NCBI RefSeq assembly: GCF_051960575.1
Contig: NZ_JBQCEE010000296.1
Span: 1 to 9,533 of the forward strand
Direction: 5' to 3'
Source of the DNA: JBQCEE01 sp051960575
GTDB lineage: Bacteria; Actinomycetota; Actinomycetes; Mycobacteriales; Jatrophihabitantaceae
Length of the DNA: 9,533 nt
Positions within the stretch are counted from its first letter, which is position 1; each line of letters begins with the position of its first letter. Positions 4,719-9,533 of this stretch are shown here, one piece after another. The translations under genes and the position numbers were made by a program. The notes beneath the pieces were generated by a model. That model saw only the letters and a list, made by a program, of their open reading frames with translations, made no database searches and was not told where the DNA came from.

Positions 4719-5636
4719 ATGCGTCGAAGCCTTGCTCAGCGTCCGCGGCGGCGTGCCGCGCTGCTCGCCCTCGTCGTCGGCGTGGTGGCCTCCGTGGTGA
4801 GCGTGCTGCCCGGCAGTGCCGGCGCGGCCCGGTTCGTCGCCACGCAGTCCGCCGGCTCGTGCGGCGGCACCGTGCTGGTCAAGGCCGACGGCACGCCCTG
4901 GACCTGCAGCTTCGACGACGAGTTCGACGGCACGGCGCTCGACCGGCACAAGTGGCTGGTGCAGACCACCTCGTCCTACGGCTACCACTCCGGCGCCGAG
5001 TGCTTCGTCGACTCGCCGAGCAACGTCTCGGTGAGCAACGGCGTCCTGAACCTGACCGCGCGCCGCGTGTCGCAGCCCTTCACCTGCCCGGCGCCGGGTC
5101 TGCCGTACACGACGCAGTACACCAGCGGCATGGTCGACACCGCCGGGCTCTTCGCCCAGGCCTACGGCCGCTTCGAGTTCCGCGCGAAGGTGCCGGCCGC
5201 CGCTGTCGCCGGGCTGCAGACCTCGCTCTGGCTGTACCCGGTGAACGGGACCAAGTACGGGTCGTGGCCGGCGTCCGGCGAGATCGACGTCGCCGAGACC
5301 TACAGCCAGTACCCGAACCTGGCCGTGCCCTACATCCACTACAACTCGCTGCTCGGCGACCCGAACGCGACCAACACGAACTGCACCATCGACGCGGGCC
5401 AGTTCCACACCTACACGCTGGTGTGGACGACGCAGACCCTCACCGTTTCGATCGATGGTCAGACCTGCGTCAGCGACAACTGGAACCCGTTCCTGCTGGC
5501 GAAGCCGGCCCCGTTCGACCAGCCGTTCATGGTGCTGCTGACGCAGGCGCTCGGCATCGGCACGAACGCGTTCGACCCGGCCACCACACCGCTGCCGGCC
5601 ACGACGCAGGTCGACTACGTGCGGGTGTGGCGCTGA
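4719..5636 (+). CDS. Secreted GH16 family beta-glucanase (laminarinase-like)
   Basis: This 305-residue exported glycoside hydrolase probably cleaves beta-1,3- or mixed-linkage glucans. A basic n-region (MRRSLAQRPRRR), a hydrophobic stretch (13-30) and GSAGAA at 32-37 make a signal peptide, with cleavage near 36-37. The RRR before the core leaves Tat export possible. The GH16 domain begins at FDDEFDG (65-71), includes YGRFEFRAKVP (149-159) and the catalytic motif GEIDVAE (187-193) with nucleophile E188, D190 and acid/base E193, and ends with the family's closing strand DYVRVWR. Six cysteines (48, 63, 95, 123, 222, 250) may form disulfides. There is no carbohydrate-binding module, so soluble action is likely. 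I prefer ATG 4719: codons between 4653 and 4718 have lower GC3 and overlap the dyad block, and the longer form would give an unusually long n-region. Neither start has a clear ribosome site. Fine substrate specificity is not determinable. Confidence 0.9.
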   Translation: MRRSLAQRPRRRAALLALVVGVVASVVSVLPGSAGAARFVATQSAGSCGGTVLVKADGTPWTCSFDDEFDGTALDRHKWLVQTTSSYGYHSGAECFVDSPSNVSVSNGVLNLTARRVSQPFTCPAPGLPYTTQYTSGMVDTAGLFAQAYGRFEFRAKVPAAAVAGLQTSLWLYPVNGTKYGSWPASGEIDVAETYSQYPNLAVPYIHYNSLLGDPNATNTNCTIDAGQFHTYTLVWTTQTLTVSIDGQTCVSDNWNPFLLAKPAPFDQPFMVLLTQALGIGTNAFDPATTPLPATTQVDYVRVWR

Positions 5637-5667
5637 GCTGACCGCCCCGCCGCGGCCGCCCGGGTCG

Positions 5668-5691
5668 GGTCGCGGTCCCGGCGCCGCGACC
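5668..5691 (+). terminator. Hairpin terminator after the GH16 gene
   Basis: GGTCGCGG (5668-5675) and CCGCGACC (5684-5691) form a perfect 8-bp stem with an 8-nt loop, 31 bp after the GH16 stop and 14 bp before the next start. There is no U-tract. It probably separates the GH16 transcript from the glycerate kinase, though it could also lie in the latter's promoter. Confidence 0.55.
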
Positions 5692-5705
5692 GCCAGGATC
5701 GAGGC

Positions 5706-6707
5706 ATGCGGGTGCTCGCCGCCCCGGACAAGTTCCGGGGCACCCTGACCGCCGCCGACGTGGTCGCGGCGATCGCCGCAGCGTGCCGGGACCTCGGCGT
5801 CGAGTGCGTCGGACGACCGATGGCCGACGGCGGCGAAGGGCTGTTGGACGCCCTGGGCGGCGGCAACCGGGTCGACGTCGTCACCGGTCCCCTCGGCGCG
5901 CCGGTGCGCGCCGCCTGGCGTTACGACACCCGCACCCACCGCGCCGTCATCGAGTCGGCGGCGGCGTGCGGACTGCACCTGGTCGGTGACGGCAACGACC
6001 CCGAACGCGCGACGACCGCCGGCGTCGGCGAGCTGCTGGTCGCGGCCGCGCGCGCCGGCGCCGAGCACGTGCTGCTGGGCCTCGGCGGCTCGGCCACGAC
6101 CGACGGCGGACAGGGCGCCCTGCGCGCACTCGAAGCAGCCGGCCTCGCCGACGCGTTCGGCCGGGTGCGGCTCGACGTGGCCTGCGACGTCCGCACCCCG
6201 TTCACGCGCGCGGCAGAGGTGTTCGGGCCGCAGAAGGGTGCGGACGACGCCACGGTGGCACGCCTGACCCAGCGACTCGAACGGCTGCGGGACGAGGTGC
6301 GTGCGCGGCGCGGTCTCGACCTCGACCTGGTGCCGGGCTCGGGCGCGGCCGGTGGGCTCGCGGGCGGCCTCGTCACCGTCGGTGCACGGCTCCTGCCCGG
6401 CGCCGACCTGGTCGCCGAGGAGGTCGGCCTCGACTCGCTGATCGCCGACGCCGACCTCGTCATCCCCGGCGACGGACGCCTCGACCGCACCTCGTTGGCC
6501 GGCATGGTGGTGTGGGCGGTCGTCGCACGGGCGCGCGCCGGCGACCGGCCGGTCGTCGTGATCGCCGGTGCCGTCGAGCCCGGGCTCGAGGTGCCCGGCG
6601 CGGTCGTGCGCTCGCTGGTCGACGAGCACGGCGCCGACCGGGCGTGGCGGCACGCCGCGGGGGCGCTTGAGGAGACGACGCGGGCGGTGGTGGCGGCGCT
6701 GCGCTGA
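5706..6707 (+). CDS. Glycerate kinase (GarK/GlxK family)
   Basis: This 333-residue cytosolic enzyme phosphorylates D-glycerate with ATP, giving 2-phosphoglycerate in the GarK/GlxK family, and so feeds glyoxylate or sugar-acid breakdown into glycolysis. Family motifs run in order: APDKFRGTL (6-14, usually APDSFKGSL), ADGGEG (40-45), GLGGSATTDGG (125-135), CDVRTP (160-165), VFGPQKGAD (172-180), GSGAAGGLAGG (211-221) and DLVIPGDGRLD (250-260). Length is somewhat under the usual 370-380. After GRLD the conserved lysine of the usual Q-S/T-x-x-GK-x-P element is missing: this protein reads RTSLAGMVV. Catalysis may therefore be altered, or the lysine supplied elsewhere. AGGA lies 7 nt before the ATG, and CAGGAT at 5694-5699 could instead be a -10 of a leaderless mRNA. 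It converges on the protease gene with a 26-bp gap. Confidence 0.85.
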   Translation: MRVLAAPDKFRGTLTAADVVAAIAAACRDLGVECVGRPMADGGEGLLDALGGGNRVDVVTGPLGAPVRAAWRYDTRTHRAVIESAAACGLHLVGDGNDPERATTAGVGELLVAAARAGAEHVLLGLGGSATTDGGQGALRALEAAGLADAFGRVRLDVACDVRTPFTRAAEVFGPQKGADDATVARLTQRLERLRDEVRARRGLDLDLVPGSGAAGGLAGGLVTVGARLLPGADLVAEEVGLDSLIADADLVIPGDGRLDRTSLAGMVVWAVVARARAGDRPVVVIAGAVEPGLEVPGAVVRSLVDEHGADRAWRHAAGALEETTRAVVAALR

Positions 6708-6733
6708 GCACCATGCCGCCACCCCCGGATACG

Positions 6734-9533
6734 TCAGGTGCCCGTCGGACGCGGCGGCAGCGGTGGCGCCGACCGGTCGGGCCGGGTCGCGGCCGCGGGC
6801 ATCTGCAGCGGCTCGTACCGCTCGAGCGCCTCGCGCAGCACGTCGACGGCGGCGTCCAACTGCGGGTCGTCACCCGCCGCCCAGGCCTGCGGCGGGAACG
6901 GCACGACCACGTCCGGGTCGACGCCGTAGTTCTCGACCGACCAGCCGGCGTCACGGAACCAGAACGAGTACCGCGGTTGGGTCACCGATGTGCCGTCGAC
7001 GAGGGTGTACCGGCCGTCGATGCCGATCACGCCGCCCCAGGTGCGCTCGCCGACGATGGTGCCGAGCCCGAGCTCCTTGAACGCCTCGTTGACGATGTCG
7101 CCGTCGGACCCGGCGAACTCGTTCGCCACCGACACGACCGGCCCGTGCGGCGCCCCGGTCGGGTACTCCTCGTCGACCGCGTGCCGGCTCAGCCCGCCGC
7201 CGAGCAGCCGCCGGGCCACCCGCTCGATGACCAGTTCGGACACGTGCCCGCCGCCGTTGTCGCGGGTGTCGAGCACCAGCGCGTCGCGCCGGGCCTCGCG
7301 CCGCAGGTCGCGGTTGAACTCGGCCCAGCCGGTGGACATCATGTCCGGCACGTGCACGTAGCCCATCCGTCCGTCGGTCGCGACGTGCACCGCCGCGCGG
7401 CGACCGGCGACCCAGTCCTGGTAGCGCAGCGGTTCCTCGTCGGCGGTCGGCACGACGACGACGTCGCGTGGCTCGTCGCCGCGGATCACGGTGAGCAGCA
7501 CCGGCTTCCCGGCCAGTCCGGTCAGCAGCGGCGCCGGGCCGCGCTCGTCGAGCGGCTGCCCGTTGACCGCCACCAGCCGGTCGCCCGGCCGCACGTCGAC
7601 ACCGGCCGCACGCAGCGGCGAGCGCGCCGCGGGTACCGACGACTCGCCCGGCAGCACCCGGGCGATGCGCCAGCCGCCGTCGGCGTCGCGCTCGTAGTCG
7701 GCGCCGAGGAACGACGCCGTGCGTCCGGGCGGGGCGGGCGGGAAGACCTGCCGCTCGTAGGCGTGCGACGACCCGAGCTCGCCGATCATCTCCCACAGCA
7801 GCTCGGACAGGTCGTCACGCGTGGCGATGCGGTCGACGATCGGCAGGTAGCGCTCGAGCACGTCGTCCCAGTCGACGCCGCCCATGTCCTCGATCCAGAA
7901 GTGGTCACGCATGAGCCGCCACGTCTCGACCGTCATCTGACGCCACTCGGCCACCGGGTCGACCCGCACCTGGATGCGGTCAAGGTCGACGGTGACCAGC
8001 TCCTTCGGGCCGTCGGCCCCGTCGTCCTTGACAGGGTGGTCGGCCGGCCCGACCCGCAGCTCGTCGCCGTCGCGCACGACGATGCGCGTGCCGTCGCGCG
8101 AGACGCGGTACCAGTCGAACCGGTCGACGAGGGTCAGGGCGCGACGCGACGCGAAGTCCCACCGGGTGAGGGCCGGCCGCGGCGCCTCGGCGCCGGCCGG
8201 TAGCCCGGCGCCGATCACCCCGCTGATCGGGTGCGTGGCCCACAGCAGGCCCCCCGCGGCGGCGGACAGGTCGGTCAACCGCCCGACCGGGACGGGCACG
8301 ACGACCGCGCGGTCGACGATGCCGTCGAGGTCGATCCGGACGCGGGCCGGGGCCGGGTCGGGCGCCGGCTGGTCGTCGCCCTTCGGCGGGGCGACGCTGC
8401 GGCCGCCCGGCTCGGGGTCGAACGGCGACGGGGTGTCGGCGGCGAGCGGCACCACGTACGGCCGGGTGCCGACGACGAACGAGAGGTCGAAGTTGTGGGT
8501 GTCGTAGGTCGGGTCGAAGGTGCGCGCCGACAGGAACGCGAGGTACCGCCCGTCGTGGGTGAAGACCGGGTCGGTGTCGACGAAGCGCTCGGCCGTGAGC
8601 TCGTGCACCGCCCCGGACGCGACGTCGGCGAGCCGCAGCGCGCGCAGGCCGGACGCGAACGGCTGCGACCAGGCCAGCCAGGCGGAGTCGGGGGCGAAGG
8701 CGAGGCCGCTGACGTCGCCCTGGTCGCTGCGGGCCAGTTCGCGGACGTCACCGCCGTCGAGGTCGACGAGCAGCACCCGCCCGTCGTGCGACGCGACCGC
8801 CGCATGCTTCGCATCGGGGCTGACGACCAGTTCGAGCACGCGGCCGACCCGGCCCGCCGCCAGCCGACGGGTGGTGCCGGCGTCGGTCAGTTCGAGGGCG
8901 TCGTCGCCCTCCGCGTCGGTCACCCAGACGGCCGCCGTGGACCCGCGGCCGGGTCGCACGCGCGGCAGCCGGGTGCGCACCCCGGGCGCCGCGGCGAGCG
9001 TGGGCACCGGCCCGTCGCGGTGGGTCAGCCACTGCACGGTGCCACGCACCTCGACGACGCTGGCCCGACCGTCGGCATCGACGTCGAGGCGCTCGGCCGC
9101 GTCGAGCGCGGCCTTGACGTCGATCACGGTGGGCTGCCGCGCCGCCCGGGTGCCGGGCAGCTCGACCTCGACCTCGACCGGCTCGGCGTCGGCGGCCAAC
9201 GAATCGAGCCGGTACAGCCGGCCCGCGCGCTGGTAGGCCAGGCCGTCGCCGGTGCCCTCGAGGTCGCCCGCGAGGTCACGGGCGTAGTTGCCGGTGTGGT
9301 CGCTGTGCCGCCGCAGGTCGCCGCCGCCGAGGTCGACCGAGTAGACGTTGCCGTGGCCCTCGTGGTCGCTGAGGAACACCAGCCGGTCGCCGACGAACAC
9401 CGGGTCGCTGAGCTGGCCGGCCAGCTCGCTCCGGTGGCGGACGAATCGACCCTCGCCGGCACGGTCGCTCCACAACCGCCCCCCCGGGCCGCCGCGGTAG
9501 CGCGTGCCGGTGGGCGGCGCGCGGTGGAGCGCC
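6734..9533 (-). CDS. Tricorn protease homolog, S41 family (5' end outside window)
   Basis: The window holds about 932 residues of a large cytosolic protease that trims peptides released by the proteasome or other proteases. The reading frame is open to the window edge. A TTG at 9473-9475 could pass as a start, but upstream codons read TGTRYRGGPGGRLWSD, typical tricorn propeller sequence, so the gene continues beyond 9533. Counting from that TTG, beta-propeller repeats fill about residues 1-500 (for example FLSDHEGHGNVY), a PDZ domain with GVDVRPGDRLVAVNG lies at about 600-665, and the S41 catalytic core follows. S570 and H571 lie in GELGSSHAYE, nucleophile S790 and D791 in EFAGSDGDI, and E848 in VENYGVDPD, so the active site is complete. 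The C-terminus ends with a Pro-rich tail after RYEPLQMP. Bacterial tricorn is known from Streptomyces. Roughly 150 N-terminal residues should lie outside. Confidence 0.93.
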   Translation of the reverse strand, partial: ALHRAPPTGTRYRGGPGGRLWSDRAGEGRFVRHRSELAGQLSDPVFVGDRLVFLSDHEGHGNVYSVDLGGGDLRRHSDHTGNYARDLAGDLEGTGDGLAYQRAGRLYRLDSLAADAEPVEVEVELPGTRAARQPTVIDVKAALDAAERLDVDADGRASVVEVRGTVQWLTHRDGPVPTLAAAPGVRTRLPRVRPGRGSTAAVWVTDAEGDDALELTDAGTTRRLAAGRVGRVLELVVSPDAKHAAVASHDGRVLLVDLDGGDVRELARSDQGDVSGLAFAPDSAWLAWSQPFASGLRALRLADVASGAVHELTAERFVDTDPVFTHDGRYLAFLSARTFDPTYDTHNFDLSFVVGTRPYVVPLAADTPSPFDPEPGGRSVAPPKGDDQPAPDPAPARVRIDLDGIVDRAVVVPVPVGRLTDLSAAAGGLLWATHPISGVIGAGLPAGAEAPRPALTRWDFASRRALTLVDRFDWYRVSRDGTRIVVRDGDELRVGPADHPVKDDGADGPKELVTVDLDRIQVRVDPVAEWRQMTVETWRLMRDHFWIEDMGGVDWDDVLERYLPIVDRIATRDDLSELLWEMIGELGSSHAYERQVFPPAPPGRTASFLGADYERDADGGWRIARVLPGESSVPAARSPLRAAGVDVRPGDRLVAVNGQPLDERGPAPLLTGLAGKPVLLTVIRGDEPRDVVVVPTADEEPLRYQDWVAGRRAAVHVATDGRMGYVHVPDMMSTGWAEFNRDLRREARRDALVLDTRDNGGGHVSELVIERVARRLLGGGLSRHAVDEEYPTGAPHGPVVSVANEFAGSDGDIVNEAFKELGLGTIVGERTWGGVIGIDGRYTLVDGTSVTQPRYSFWFRDAGWSVENYGVDPDVVVPFPPQAWAAGDDPQLDAAVDVLREALERYEPLQMPAAATRPDRSAPPLPPRPTGT

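Noticed and set aside
4686..6722. 678-codon minus-strand frame opposite the GH16 and glycerate kinase genes
   Set aside because: It is a shadow of two genes with clear motifs, and its composition is low-complexity Arg/Gly/Ala/Val.
6713..8203. 496-codon plus-strand frame opposite the tricorn gene
   Set aside because: It is antisense to a conserved protease domain, with shadow composition dominated by Arg/Val/Gly/Asp.

Overview
The window is chromosomal DNA from a high-GC actinomycete (Actinomycetota). Support comes from the strong G/C preference at third codon positions, GTG starts, actinobacterial TANNNT -10 boxes placed directly before start codons, a DesA3-type acyl-CoA desaturase with its ferredoxin-reductase partner, the order orn then tRNA-His, and a bacterial tricorn protease. 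I cannot name the genus. Most of it looks like ordinary core chromosome. I see no transposase, integrase, phage gene, CRISPR array or toxin-antitoxin pair.

Region 1 (1-3402) is a lipid-desaturation module. A minus-strand operon, transcribed from about 2620 down to 72, encodes an FAD/[2Fe-2S] oxidoreductase (1432-2568), a membrane acyl-CoA desaturase with all three histidine boxes (284-1390), and an unrecognised helical protein of 61 residues (72-257) whose start overlaps or closely follows the desaturase stop. A TetR-family regulator of the DesT/FabR kind (2722-3402) is divergent. Between them lies an interrupted 30-bp palindrome (2593-2622) over the likely operon promoter, a good candidate operator. 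The oxidoreductase would pass electrons from NAD(P)H to the desaturase, which puts a double bond in acyl-CoA. The regulator would sense acyl-CoA and set the level of both.

Region 2 (3444-4589) holds housekeeping genes. A pterin-4a-carbinolamine dehydratase-like gene (minus) and oligoribonuclease orn (plus) diverge from a 66-bp spacer, and both appear leaderless. tRNA-His(GTG) follows orn and is followed by a perfect hairpin.

Region 3 (4590-6707) has a secreted GH16 beta-glucanase behind a structured, unassigned leader, then a glycerate kinase. A strong hairpin separates the two.

Region 4 (6734-9533) is the C-terminal part, about 930 residues, of a tricorn-type S41 protease on the minus strand. 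Its N-terminus lies beyond the window. Catalytic His, Ser and Glu are spaced exactly as I recall for Thermoplasma tricorn.

The least explained items are the small protein coupled to the desaturase, the palindrome controlling the desaturase operon, and the folded leader of the GH16 gene. None amounts to a clearly new system.
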